Assembly (NCBI GenBank): GCA_034423015.1
Contig: DAOUJG010000045.1
Coordinates: 83,875-147,874, forward strand
Direction of reading: 5' to 3'
DNA: 64,000 nucleotides
From: JAGWBJ01 sp034423015
Lineage (GTDB): Bacteria > Chloroflexota > Dehalococcoidia > Lucifugimonadales > JAGWBF01
Under the pieces are notes generated by a model, which made no database searches, had not been told where the DNA came from, and saw only the letters and a program-made list of their open reading frames with translations. Positions 15,617 to 24,380 of this stretch are shown in pieces. Position 1 is the first letter of the stretch, and every line of letters starts with the position of its first letter. The translations under genes were made by a program, and so were the position numbers.

Positions 15617-17029
15617 CTAGAGCGCCGTCAGGGCCGACAGGTCCCGCACGTCCTCCAGGGACTCCAGCGAGTCCACCGAGGCGATGATCGACTCCTGCCT
15701 GTCTGCAGGGATCACCGGCCCGGTCAGGTTGCGGAACTTGTCCTTGATCTCCTCCCAGGACAGGGCGTTCTCCGGGTCCCCCTTGGGAAACTCGATCTCC
15801 GCCCGCAGGGTGCGCCCGTCGCCGGTGGTCACCTCGGCCCAGGCGGGCCAGCGGCTGGGATAGTTGACCTCCAACGCCGGGTCCTGCACGCACACGACCC
15901 TGTCCATCAGCTCCTTTACCAGGGGATCGGACAGGCTCTCCTCCGTGTACTCGTCCAGCGTTGCCCTTCCGTTAAGGATGGCCACAGCGGCCCCGAAGGG
16001 CATGCTGAACTGGGCGTCCACCACGTTCTTGGGGTTGCGTTTCTGCTCCGCCGGGGCCGCCACCACGTTGTATCCCGCCTGCAGCACCCCCACGGTCACC
16101 TTCTCCACGTCCGCGTGGGAGAGGTCGTTCTCCCGCACTATCTCCAGGATGCAGTCCAGGGGGCCCTGGTTGTATCTGCAACAAGCGTGTGGCTTGATGC
16201 TCACCTTGTCTATGTAGAAGGTCTCTCCCAGCCCCTCCAGCACCTTCGTCTCGTCGGCGTCGTCCGTGTATCCATGAAGGAACCCGTCCCTGCCCTCCAG
16301 GATAGTTGTCGGAGCAACGAACCCGCGGCTGGACAGGAGGGCCGCGATTATCCCGCTGTGAGCTGCCCATCCCGGGTGCATCCGCTTGGTCCACGCGCCG
16401 TCGGCCAGGAACTCCAGGGAGCCCGCCGCCTGGCTGCCCGCCACCCCCATGGCCCACGCCGTCTCCCGCGCGTCCAGGCCCAGCAGCCGCGCCGCCACCA
16501 CCGCCGCCCCGAAGGTCCCGCACGTCCCGGTGGGATGGAACCCCCGGGCATAGTGCCTCCTGGGGTCCAGGCCCTTGCCGATGCGCACCATGACGTCGTA
16601 TCCGGCGGTTATGGCCGCGATGAAGCGACGCCCGTCGACTGGAGGGTCGCCCCGGTCGCCCAGCAGGTCGGCGCACGCGAAGGCCGCGGGGAACGTGGCC
16701 ACCGCGGGGTGCAGCGACGAGTCGTTCTGCACGTCGTCCATCTCGATGCTGTGGGCCGCCGCTCCGTTGCAGAGGGCGGCGTACTCCGGGGACGCCCGCA
16801 AGGAGGAGCCCATGATCACCGAACCGCCGTCGGGGCTCAGCGCCTTGACGGCTGATTGGACCACCCTGGACGACGGGGTGAGGGCCCCGCGGATGGCGAC
16901 GCCCAGGTAGTCCAGGCAGAAGTACTTGGCCCTGTCCACCTCCGTCGGGGACAGGTCCTCATACTCCAGGCCCGAGTAGAAGGACGCCAGGGTCGACGTC
17001 AGGCCGCCGCCGTTGTCCTCGAGCGCCAT
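15617..17029 (-). CDS. MmgE/PrpD family protein
   Basis: A 470-residue protein of the 2-methylcitrate dehydratase/iminodisuccinate epimerase fold. Characteristic stretches include CLDYLGVAIRGAL, HSIEMDDVQNDSSLHPA and RGFHPTGTCGTFGAA. Members act as dehydratases or epimerases on polycarboxylic acids, so a carboxylate substrate feeding the adjacent CoA-transferase is reasonable. No citrate-cycle companions (PrpC, PrpB) are present, so classical methylcitrate catabolism is not supported. A TATAAT lies at 17092-17097, about 63 bases upstream. Confidence 0.88.
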   Translation of the reverse strand: MALEDNGGGLTSTLASFYSGLEYEDLSPTEVDRAKYFCLDYLGVAIRGALTPSSRVVQSAVKALSPDGGSVIMGSSLRASPEYAALCNGAAAHSIEMDDVQNDSSLHPAVATFPAAFACADLLGDRGDPPVDGRRFIAAITAGYDVMVRIGKGLDPRRHYARGFHPTGTCGTFGAAVVAARLLGLDARETAWAMGVAGSQAAGSLEFLADGAWTKRMHPGWAAHSGIIAALLSSRGFVAPTTILEGRDGFLHGYTDDADETKVLEGLGETFYIDKVSIKPHACCRYNQGPLDCILEIVRENDLSHADVEKVTVGVLQAGYNVVAAPAEQKRNPKNVVDAQFSMPFGAAVAILNGRATLDEYTEESLSDPLVKELMDRVVCVQDPALEVNYPSRWPAWAEVTTGDGRTLRAEIEFPKGDPENALSWEEIKDKFRNLTGPVIPADRQESIIASVDSLESLEDVRDLSALTAL

Positions 17030-17091
17030 TGTCTCACCTCTCAGTAAGCTGACGGCCGGACACGAAACGGGATGTCCTAGCCTCGGGATAC

Positions 17092-17097
17092 ATTATA
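17092..17097 (-). promoter_or_regulatory. Candidate -10 box for the MmgE/PrpD-CaiB-FmdB run
   Basis: A perfect TATAAT on the minus strand, about 63 bases before the MmgE/PrpD start. No convincing -35 is visible at 16-18 bases. Confidence 0.4.
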
Positions 17098-17142
17098 CAA
17101 CCCGCTCGCATGCGCCGCACCGGCGGCGCGGCGCCATGGCTC

Positions 17143-18189
17143 CTAGCCGCAGGCCGTCGCGTACACGTGCCGGCTTCTGGACAGCTCGGCGGGGAGCCGC
17201 GTCATGCTCCAGGTCTCCCCCCGGTCGTGGCTGGAGAAGAGCTCACCCAGGCCGGCGCAGCAGTACATCCGGGACGGCCCGGCCCGGTCCACCGCGACGC
17301 CGTACATCCGGCTGCGCGGAGCCGCTCCCAGGTCGACGCGCTCCCACGTCTCGCCGATGTCCCTGGTCCTGTACAGGGCCGCCTCTTCCACGGTCCCCTT
17401 GGGTGAGGCGCCGCCTCCAGCGCCGGTGGCCAGATACATTGTCCTGGCGTCGTCGGGCGCCACCAGTAGCTGTCTGGAGTAGCAGCCCCCTGGGAACAGC
17501 TCGTCCATGACCACGTGCTCCCAGTGGGCGCCCCTGTCCCTGCTCCGGAAGGTAGCTATGCGGGTTATTATGTAAACCGTCCCGGGGGCCGCCGGGCTCA
17601 ATGTCACCCCGTGCAGGTCCAGCGTATGGATGTCCGTGTGAGGCCCGTCGGTTATCGACTCCCAGCTATCCCCGCCGTCCCGGCTGGCCAGCAGTCCGCC
17701 GACCTCGATGGCCGCGTACACGTCGTTGGGGTCCGACGGGTCGGCCGCGATGCCGATGACCCGCTTGTCGAAGGGCGGCACCTGAGTCGTGATATGGGGG
17801 AATACCACCCCCTCCGTCGAGGTGCTTCGCCACGTCGCGCCGCCGTCCTCCGAGCGCCGGATGGCGAAGGGGTGGTACCCGGCGTACATCACGTCGGGGT
17901 TGCCCGGGTGGAAGGCCAGCGACCACACGTCCGTCCCCTCCGCCGCCGCCTCCCAGTGGTCTCCCCGGTCGTCGCTTCGGTACACCCCCGACTGCGTCCC
18001 GGCGTAGACTATGCGCGGGTCGTCCGGATGGACCAGCAGCGCCCGGACCTGGGGTTCGTCGGGCAGCCCTTTCTGCGCCTCCGTCCACCCGCCCCCGTCC
18101 TCGAACCGGTACAGGCCTCCCTGGCCGACGTAGTCGCCCTCTCCACCCAGTCCCACGTAGACCCACGTCCGGTGATCATCCTGCGTCAC
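17143..18189 (-). CDS. BNR/sialidase-type beta-propeller protein (copy 1)
   Basis: A 348-residue protein built from at least six BNR (Asp-box) repeats of the form S-x-D-x-G-x-x-W, for example SDDRGDHW, SEDGGATW, SRDGGDSW, SRDRGAHW, TRDIGETW and SHDRGETW. Such repeats build a beta-propeller as in sialidases, Vps10 and photosystem II assembly factor YCF48. There are no sialidase catalytic Arg triad signatures that I can place, and no signal peptide, so it appears cytoplasmic. Start is GTG at 18189 behind a strong GGAGGTGA. A second family member is at 21870-22862. Function is unknown. Confidence 0.75.
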   Translation of the reverse strand: MTQDDHRTWVYVGLGGEGDYVGQGGLYRFEDGGGWTEAQKGLPDEPQVRALLVHPDDPRIVYAGTQSGVYRSDDRGDHWEAAAEGTDVWSLAFHPGNPDVMYAGYHPFAIRRSEDGGATWRSTSTEGVVFPHITTQVPPFDKRVIGIAADPSDPNDVYAAIEVGGLLASRDGGDSWESITDGPHTDIHTLDLHGVTLSPAAPGTVYIITRIATFRSRDRGAHWEHVVMDELFPGGCYSRQLLVAPDDARTMYLATGAGGGASPKGTVEEAALYRTRDIGETWERVDLGAAPRSRMYGVAVDRAGPSRMYCCAGLGELFSSHDRGETWSMTRLPAELSRSRHVYATACG

Positions 18190-18363
18190 GAGTCACCTCC
18201 ACCGTCGTTCCATGCCCCCATTGGCTGCCAGATCGCGCTGGCTGCCAGAATTGTGATTCGAGGAGGCACGCCGTGTCAATAGCGCCTCTCCGACGCACGC
18301 CGGAGCCCCGTTATGGTACCATCGCCCGAGACCCCGCCTCGACAACCGTCCGAAGGGAGCACC

Positions 18364-18747
18364 ATGCCCATAGTCAACCACAACGAGCTGCCGGAGACAC
18401 CGTGGAGGCCCAACTACCGCAAATGGGACATCACCCGTCCCGGCGACGGCGCCACCAGCACCAGCCTGAGCTACGCCATTATCGGCAAGGGGGCAGGCGC
18501 CCCCTTACACTACCACGAGGAGGACGAGGCTATAGTGGTCCTGGAAGGGACGCTGGAGGTCCGCCTCGGGGACCAGGTGCACAGGGTGGGAGCGGACCAC
18601 ACCCTCGTCGTCCCGCCCCGCCAGCCCCACGGCTTCACCAGCGTGGGCTCGGTGCCCGCGCGAGTACTGGGGTTCTTCCCCTCCACCGACCCATTCGACC
18701 GCACCACCTTCCTGGAAGGCCAGCCCCCCGAGGCCCACAGGACCTGA
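18364..18747 (+). CDS. Cupin-domain protein (copy 1)
   Basis: A 127-residue single-domain cupin. Motif 1 is PLHYHEEDEAIVVLEG (two His and Glu in G-x5-HxHx3-4E form) and motif 2 is VPPRQPHGFTSV, which supplies the last His. Small cupins bind Fe, Mn, Zn or Ni and may be dioxygenases, isomerases or binding proteins; the sequence does not discriminate. It starts at 18364 after GAAGGGAG. A hairpin terminator follows the stop directly, so it is likely monocistronic. Confidence 0.82.
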   Translation: MPIVNHNELPETPWRPNYRKWDITRPGDGATSTSLSYAIIGKGAGAPLHYHEEDEAIVVLEGTLEVRLGDQVHRVGADHTLVVPPRQPHGFTSVGSVPARVLGFFPSTDPFDRTTFLEGQPPEAHRT

Positions 18748-18748
18748 G

Positions 18749-18773
18749 CCCGGCGGCCCGCTTTCCCGCCGGG
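18749..18773 (+). terminator. Hairpin terminator after the cupin gene
   Basis: A perfect 8-bp stem CCCGGCGG/CCGCCGGG (18749-18756, 18766-18773) with a nine-base loop begins right after the cupin stop. The following TGTCTTGACT is only partly T-rich, so termination may be weak. Confidence 0.5.
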
Positions 18774-18927
18774 TGTCTTGACTCCCCTCAACCCTCGCTT
18801 CTCGGGCGGGCGTCTGTACTGACCGCCGACACTACCGGGTCTGTTCAGGCCGCCGGTTCTTGGCTAACATAGAGAGCGCTGCGGAAGTCCGGGACCCTGT
18901 ACCCACGCCGCTGCGAAAGGAGGTGCC

Positions 18928-20565
18928 ATGAGAGGCGACGAGATGGTGGCCAGGATACTGAAGGCCGAGGGCGTGGACTGGATGGCCTGCTTCCCGGCCC
19001 AGACCCTGATAGACGCGGGCACGCGGGAGGGCATCAGGCCCATCCTTGCCCGCCAGGAGAGGGCCGGCGTCAACATGGCCGACGGCTTCAGCCGCGTCAG
19101 CAACGGCAACGCCATCGGCGTGTTCACCATGCAGGAGGGCCCCGGCGCCGAGAACGCCTTCGCCGGCGTCGCCCAGGCCTACGCCGACTCGGTCCCCATA
19201 CTGCTGCTGCCCGGCGGCCCCGCTACCCACAGGACCTGGGTGCACCCCAACTTCGAGTCCGTGAAGAACTACGGAGGCGTCACCAAGTGGCGGGCCAACA
19301 TCAACCGGCTGGACCGGGTCCCGGAGCTGATGGGCATGGCCTTCACCCAGCTCCGGCACGGCCGCCGCGGCCCGGTGATGCTGGAGCTGCCCTCCGACGT
19401 AGCCGGCCAGGAGGTGGACGAGAGCGCCTTCCACTACACGCCGGTGCGTCCCTTCAGGTCCGGGGCCGACCCCGACGACGTGCGGGACCTGGTCACCGCC
19501 CTCCTCGGGGCGTCGTGCCCCGTCATCAACGCCGGCCAGGGGGCCCTCTACGCCGAGGCCTCCGACGAGCTGGTGGAGCTCTCCGAGCTGGTCAGCGTCC
19601 CCGTGATGACCACCCTGGCGAGGAAGAGCGCCTTTCCCGAGGACCACCGCTTTGCCCTGGGCACCGGCGCCCGGACCCGCACCCTCATGGTGGGCCACTT
19701 CCTGAAGAAAGCCGACTTCGTGCTGGGCGTGGGGACCAGCTTCACCAGGTCCAACTTCACCACCCCCATGCCCGACGGTGCGACCCTGGCCCAGTGCACC
19801 AACTGCCCCGAGGACCTGAACAAGGACTACCGCATCCACCTGGGCGCAGTGGGGGACGCCAAGGTCGTGCTGCGGCAGATCATCGACGAGGTGAAGCGTC
19901 AGATCGGGGCCCATGGCCGGGGAGACGTCAACGGGGTGGCCGCGGAGATAGCGAAGGTCAAGGAGGCCTGGATGGCCGAGTGGCGGCCCCGCCTGACCTC
20001 CGACGAGGTGCCCATAAACCCCTATCGCGTGATCCACGAGCTGGCCCTGGCCGTAGACGTGGCCAACACCATCGTCACCCACGACTCGGGTTACCCGCGG
20101 GAGCAGCTCGTCCCCTTCTGGCCCGTCGTCAAGCCCAGGGGATATATCGGCTGGGGCAAGTCCACCCAGCTTGGCTACGGCCTTGGCCTCGCCATGGGGG
20201 CCAAGATGGCGGCCCCCGATAAGCAGGTCGTGAACTTCATGGGCGACGCGGCCTTCGGCATGGCCGGCATGGACATCGAGACCGCGTCCCGGTCCCGCAT
20301 CCCCATCCTGACCATCGTCCTGAACAACGGCGTGATGACCCACTACGACTCCACCATGCCCTACGCATCGGAGCAGTGGGGCAGCAACCGGCTGGGCGGA
20401 GAATACGCCAAGGTGGCCGAGGGCCTGGGGGCCTACTCCGAGCAGGTCCGCGCTCCCCATGACATCGGCCCCGCCATAGAGCGAGGGCTGTCCGCCAACC
20501 GGGAGGGCCGGCCCGCGGTGCTGGAGATGATGACCAAGGCCGAGGAGAACATATCCTTACCCTAG
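18928..20565 (+). CDS. TPP-dependent enzyme, 2-hydroxyacyl-CoA lyase/oxalyl-CoA decarboxylase-like
   Basis: A 545-residue three-domain TPP enzyme of the acetolactate-synthase superfamily. Glu44 in ARQERAG is the residue that activates the thiazolium. The Mg-TPP motif runs from GDAAFGMAGMDIET (439-452) to LNN (465-467). The GD(A/S)AFGxxGMxxET form is what oxalyl-CoA decarboxylase and 2-hydroxyacyl-CoA lyase show, unlike the GDGxFxMxxxEL of acetolactate synthase. A C-C lyase acting on a 2-hydroxy- or 2-oxo-carboxylate is likely. A strong AAGGAGGTG precedes the ATG. It lies 129 bases ahead of an FMN 2-hydroxyacid oxidase, a substrate-linked neighbour. Confidence 0.82.
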   Translation: MRGDEMVARILKAEGVDWMACFPAQTLIDAGTREGIRPILARQERAGVNMADGFSRVSNGNAIGVFTMQEGPGAENAFAGVAQAYADSVPILLLPGGPATHRTWVHPNFESVKNYGGVTKWRANINRLDRVPELMGMAFTQLRHGRRGPVMLELPSDVAGQEVDESAFHYTPVRPFRSGADPDDVRDLVTALLGASCPVINAGQGALYAEASDELVELSELVSVPVMTTLARKSAFPEDHRFALGTGARTRTLMVGHFLKKADFVLGVGTSFTRSNFTTPMPDGATLAQCTNCPEDLNKDYRIHLGAVGDAKVVLRQIIDEVKRQIGAHGRGDVNGVAAEIAKVKEAWMAEWRPRLTSDEVPINPYRVIHELALAVDVANTIVTHDSGYPREQLVPFWPVVKPRGYIGWGKSTQLGYGLGLAMGAKMAAPDKQVVNFMGDAAFGMAGMDIETASRSRIPILTIVLNNGVMTHYDSTMPYASEQWGSNRLGGEYAKVAEGLGAYSEQVRAPHDIGPAIERGLSANREGRPAVLEMMTKAEENISLP

Positions 20566-20676
20566 GAATGCCCCGAATAAGCCCGCTGGCCGTTCACCGG
20601 TGGGTGGGGATTCCTTTGCCCGCGCGGAGCGCGGGGTGGGAGGGTGGGCTCAACAACCCGGGAGGGGCCCATCCCG
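20565..20676 (+). repeat. Hairpin-rich dispersed element, copy A
   Basis: Starting at the stop codon of the TPP enzyme, this stretch matches 32681-32795 over about 100 bases: GGAATG, then CGCTGGCCGT, CACCGGTGGGTGG, ATTCCTT, a CCCGCGC-GGA-GCGCGGG hairpin and TGGGAGGGTGGGCTC. The GGAATG/GATTCC ends are imperfectly inverted. It fills the whole gap before the next gene's GTG start. Confidence 0.75.
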
Positions 20677-20694
20677 GCAGGCCAGGAGAGGCGA

Positions 20695-21771
20695 GTGACC
20701 GCGGATTTCGTGACCAACGAAGAGATCATCCAGGCGGCCCGGCGCAATCTCGACCAGGGCCCCTGGGACTACCTCGTGGGCGGGTCGGAGTCGGAGACCA
20801 CCATGCGGCGCAACCGCCTGGCTTTCGACCGCCTGGCTTTCCGACCCCGGGTCCTGGTGGACGTCTCCGATACCGACCCCTCCACCACCTTCCTGGACCA
20901 CCCCATGCGCATCCCGGTGATGCTCGCCCCCATCGGCTCGCTCCAGGTCTTCACTCCCGAGGGCGGGCGCGCCTCGGCCCAGGCCGCCGCCGATTTCGGG
21001 ACGGTGCAGGTGGTCAGCTCCGTCACCGAGCCCTCCCTGGAGGAGATCGCCGCCAGCGCCGGCGGCCCCAAGGTGTTCCAGCTATACGTGCATGGTGACT
21101 GGGACTGGACCAAGGACATAGTCGATAGGGCCAGGCAGGCGGGCTACGCCGGCCTCTGCCTCACCGTCGACACCGCCCGTTACAGCCGCAGGGAGCGCCA
21201 GATGCTCAGCCGCTGGACTCCCCCCACCAGGCGCCGACCCTGGGACCCGGCCCACTCGGCCTCCCTCACTTGGGAGAAGATGGCCCGGATCAAGGACTAC
21301 GCCGGCATCCCCTTCATCCTCAAGGGCGTGGCGACCCGCGAGGACGCCCTCCTGGCCGTGGAGCACGGCGTGGACGTGATATGGGTCTCCAACCACGGCG
21401 GACGTCAGCTTGACCACGGCCTCGGCACGATGGACATGCTGGGAGACATCGTGCAGGCCGTCGGCGGAAGGGCCCGCATCGTCCTGGACGGCGGAATCCA
21501 GCGGGGCAGCGACGTGGCCAAGGCCCTGGCCCTGGGGGCCGACGTGGTGGCCATCGGGCGCCTCCAGGCATGGGGCCTGGCGGCCGCCGGTCGGGCGGGC
21601 GTCGTAAGGGTCCTGGAAATCCTGGAGGACGAGCTGGTCATAGCCATGGCCCTGCTGGGGGTCGCGTCCGTGGACCGGCTTGCCCCGGAGTACGTATGCG
21701 TGGCGGAGGCGGTCACCGCGGCCCACGAGATGAGCGCCTGGGTGAACAAGCCCGTGGACCGGATGCTCTAG
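20695..21771 (+). CDS. FMN-dependent alpha-hydroxyacid oxidase (canonical active site)
   Basis: A 358-residue TIM-barrel flavoprotein of the glycolate/lactate oxidase family. Active-site residues are present: Tyr131 in FQLYVHG, Lys210 in FILKGVA, His234 and Arg237 in SNHGGRQLD, and the FMN-phosphate segment LDGGIQRGSDVAKALALGA. It would oxidise a 2-hydroxyacid to a 2-oxoacid. I start it at GTG 20695, with AGGAGAG just upstream; the upstream in-frame start at 20644 lies inside the dispersed repeat. The tail SAWVNKPVDRML is short. The neighbouring TPP lyase and BNR protein are on the same strand. Confidence 0.88.
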   Translation: MTADFVTNEEIIQAARRNLDQGPWDYLVGGSESETTMRRNRLAFDRLAFRPRVLVDVSDTDPSTTFLDHPMRIPVMLAPIGSLQVFTPEGGRASAQAAADFGTVQVVSSVTEPSLEEIAASAGGPKVFQLYVHGDWDWTKDIVDRARQAGYAGLCLTVDTARYSRRERQMLSRWTPPTRRRPWDPAHSASLTWEKMARIKDYAGIPFILKGVATREDALLAVEHGVDVIWVSNHGGRQLDHGLGTMDMLGDIVQAVGGRARIVLDGGIQRGSDVAKALALGADVVAIGRLQAWGLAAAGRAGVVRVLEILEDELVIAMALLGVASVDRLAPEYVCVAEAVTAAHEMSAWVNKPVDRML

Positions 21772-21827
21772 CCCCGGGCCGGCGGGTCCCTTCGCACCGC
21801 CCGCGGATGGCCGGAGAGCGGCAGCCC

Positions 21828-21836
21828 TGCTAGAAT
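21828..21836 (+). promoter_or_regulatory. Candidate extended -10 promoter for BNR protein copy 2
   Basis: TGCTAGAAT fits TGnTATAAT with one mismatch. It is 33 bases upstream of the ATG at 21870; no -35 is apparent. Confidence 0.4.
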
Positions 21837-21869
21837 GGACCTCACCGCCATTGGGAAGGGGAGGCGACT

Positions 21870-22862
21870 ATGGGCAAGGATGTCACCATCTTCGTGGGGA
21901 CCATCGGGCAGGGCATATGGCGCAGCAGGGACGGAGGGGATAACTGGGACAGGTCGCGGCTTCAGGTCCGGCCCGGCCGGTTCGGCGTCAGCGGAGAGAG
22001 CGAGGTGCGGGCCTTCGCCGTCCACCCCCGGGACCACGCCATCATTTACGCGGGCACCGACACCGGCCTCTACCGCACCGGGGACGGCGGCGACAACTGG
22101 GATAAGCTGGAGTCCCCCATGAACGAGGCGCCCATCTGGGCCCTGGCCGTAGACCCGGTTGACCCGGACACCATCTTCGCCGGGACCCGGCCGTCGGCCC
22201 TCTTTCGCACCAGGGACGCCGGCCGGAGCTGGGACAAGCTCGACGTGGAGCTGGTCGACGAGTGCCCCAATGTCGTGGTGCCCAGGGTCACCGCCCTCCT
22301 GGTCGACCCCCAGGACCACGACAGCGTCTGGGCGGGGATCGAGGTGGACGGGGTCAGGCACAGCGCCGACGGGGGCGACACGTGGGAGACGGTGGAGGCC
22401 GGAATCACCGACCCCGACATCCACCACATGGCCGTCATCCCGGGCCCTCCCAAGACCCTCCTGACCATCACCCCGGGGGAGGTGTTCTCCAGCACGGACG
22501 ACGGCCTCACCTGGGAGGCCGTAGGCGCCGCTCCCCAGGTCAGCCTGCCCTACTGCCGCGTCGTGGCGGTCAAGGAGGACGATCCCAACGTCGTGTACAT
22601 GGGCAGCGGGGAGGGCGCCTACGGCGGCGCCGGGGCCCTTCACCGCTCCACCGACATGGGCCGCACCTGGGAGGCCATACCCCTCACGGTGAAGCCCAAC
22701 GGCACCGTCCACAACTTCGCCACCCACCCCTCCGACCCCGCCTTCCTGGCGGCCAGCAGCATCAACGGCCAGGTGTTCGTCAGCTCCGACGCCGGGGGCT
22801 CGTGGTCCGAGGTGTCCAGGGAGTGGGGCATCGTCCACGCCCTGGCCTGGGTCCCCAACTAG
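21870..22862 (+). CDS. BNR/sialidase-type beta-propeller protein (copy 2)
   Basis: A 330-residue protein with seven Asp-box repeats, including SRDGGDNW, TGDGGDNW, TRDAGRSW, SADGGDTW, STDDGLTW, STDMGRTW and SSDAGGSW, spaced about 45 residues apart, enough for one closed propeller. It is a diverged paralog of the protein at 17143-18189; both open with an I/V-GTxGxGxxRSxDGG-like first blade. There is no signal peptide or membrane segment. Start ATG at 21870 has GGGAGG. The metal-independent calcium-like Asp boxes are structural, so this does not imply enzymatic activity. Confidence 0.78.
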   Translation: MGKDVTIFVGTIGQGIWRSRDGGDNWDRSRLQVRPGRFGVSGESEVRAFAVHPRDHAIIYAGTDTGLYRTGDGGDNWDKLESPMNEAPIWALAVDPVDPDTIFAGTRPSALFRTRDAGRSWDKLDVELVDECPNVVVPRVTALLVDPQDHDSVWAGIEVDGVRHSADGGDTWETVEAGITDPDIHHMAVIPGPPKTLLTITPGEVFSSTDDGLTWEAVGAAPQVSLPYCRVVAVKEDDPNVVYMGSGEGAYGGAGALHRSTDMGRTWEAIPLTVKPNGTVHNFATHPSDPAFLAASSINGQVFVSSDAGGSWSEVSREWGIVHALAWVPN

Positions 22863-22982
22863 GCCCCGTTCACACGTGCCGTCACCACCGCGCGGCCGGA
22901 CGACGATTCCCGGGAGCCGCGCCTGGACCAACGCCGGACGGCGGCCCCTGCGGCGACCCGCTGGCGACTAAAGGAGGGAGCC

Positions 22983-24362
22983 ATGCTGTATAACGCCGAG
23001 AGCGGCGACTTTCAGATAGTGGTCACCGGCGACTCGATCATCACCCGGAGCATGTCGGCCTTCCAGGAGCCCAGGTTCCTGAAGGTCGTGGACCTGCTCC
23101 ACGGGGGCGACGTCACCGTCACCAACGCCGAAATGCTGTTCCACAACTACGAGGACCCGCCCACGGCCAGGCCCGGCGGCACCTACATGCGCGCCGACCC
23201 CAGGCTCATCAAGGATCTCAGGTACCTGGGCGTCGACATGGTGGCCTGCGCCAACAACCACGCCTACGACTTCGGCGAGAACGGGATCCTCACCAACATC
23301 CGGTACCTGGACCAGTACGAGATGCCCCACGCCGGCACGGGACGGAACCTGTCCGAGGCCCGCTCCCCCGCCTACCTGGACACAGCCAGGGGGCGGGTGG
23401 CGCTGATCTCCGTCACCTCCTCGGGGCCCCAGGGGATGCGGGCGGGGGAGCAGTGGCGGGACGGCGCGGGCCGTCCGGGGGCCAACCTGCTCCGGTACAC
23501 CACCCGGTACACCGTCGACCGTCCCGTCTTCGACGCCCTGCGCCGGATGAGCCAGGGGCTGGGCCTGGAGGAGCTGAAGGCCCATCGCGGGTCCAACCCG
23601 TGGCAGGGGCAGTTCGACCAGGACACCAACACCCAGTTCTTCCTGCCCAACCTGAACAACGAGTACCAGTACCCGGAGCCCAACGGCTGCACCTTCGTCG
23701 TGGGTGAGACCTTCGAGACCCGTCACGTGGCCGACCAGGAGGACCTGGAAGGCAACCTCCAGCGGGTGCGCGACGCCCGTCGCCAGGCCGACTGGGTCAT
23801 CGTGAGCGTCCACACCCACGAGAACGGCAAGACGGGCGACGACCCGTCGGACCTCATCGTCGACTTCGCCCACGCCTGCGTCGACGCCGGCGCCGACGTG
23901 GTCTCCGGCCACGGGCCCCACGTGGACCGGGGCATAGAGGTCTACAAGGGCAAGCCCATATTCTACAGCCTGGCCCACCTGACCCTGCAGAACGACACCG
24001 TGGCCTGGATGCCGTGGGAGAACATGCAGCGAGTGTCCCTGGGCTGGGAGGCGACCCCCGCGGACTTCTTCGACGCCCGGTCGGGCAGGGAGCACCTGGA
24101 CGAGTGGAGGGACTTCGCCGTACAGCCCTTCCGCTGGCGCAACGCCGTGGCCACGGTCACCTTCGAGGCCAGGCAGCTCCGGGAGATAAGGCTCTACCCC
24201 ATCGACCTGGGCTTCAAGCGTCCCCGCTCCCAGAGGGGCCGGCCCGTCTTGGCGCAGGGCGAGGTGGCCCACGAGGTGCTGGACCTCTTCAGGAGGCTCT
24301 CGCTGCCCTTCGGCACCGACCTGGACGTCCGGGACGAGGTGGGGGTCATCCAGGTCCGCTAG
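22983..24362 (+). CDS. CapA/PgsA-family metallophosphoesterase-like protein
   Basis: A 459-residue CapA-type protein. It begins FQIVVTGDSII and has the family's VTNAEMLFHN, MVACANNHAYDFGENG and SVHTHENG segments, then VSGHGPHVDRGIEVYKGKPIFYSLAH. CapA proteins take part in poly-gamma-glutamate capsule export in Bacillus, but most bacterial members are unlinked to capsules and keep a calcineurin-like metal site, as here. No signal peptide or membrane anchor is present, so a cytoplasmic role is more likely. AAGGAGGGAGCC precedes the ATG. Confidence 0.85.
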   Translation: MLYNAESGDFQIVVTGDSIITRSMSAFQEPRFLKVVDLLHGGDVTVTNAEMLFHNYEDPPTARPGGTYMRADPRLIKDLRYLGVDMVACANNHAYDFGENGILTNIRYLDQYEMPHAGTGRNLSEARSPAYLDTARGRVALISVTSSGPQGMRAGEQWRDGAGRPGANLLRYTTRYTVDRPVFDALRRMSQGLGLEELKAHRGSNPWQGQFDQDTNTQFFLPNLNNEYQYPEPNGCTFVVGETFETRHVADQEDLEGNLQRVRDARRQADWVIVSVHTHENGKTGDDPSDLIVDFAHACVDAGADVVSGHGPHVDRGIEVYKGKPIFYSLAHLTLQNDTVAWMPWENMQRVSLGWEATPADFFDARSGREHLDEWRDFAVQPFRWRNAVATVTFEARQLREIRLYPIDLGFKRPRSQRGRPVLAQGEVAHEVLDLFRRLSLPFGTDLDVRDEVGVIQVR

Positions 24363-24380
24363 ACGGCCGCTATCCGCTCG

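Noticed and set aside
18832..20460. A 542-codon minus-strand open frame opposite the TPP enzyme
   Set aside because: The plus-strand gene has complete TPP motifs; the antisense frame is compositional.
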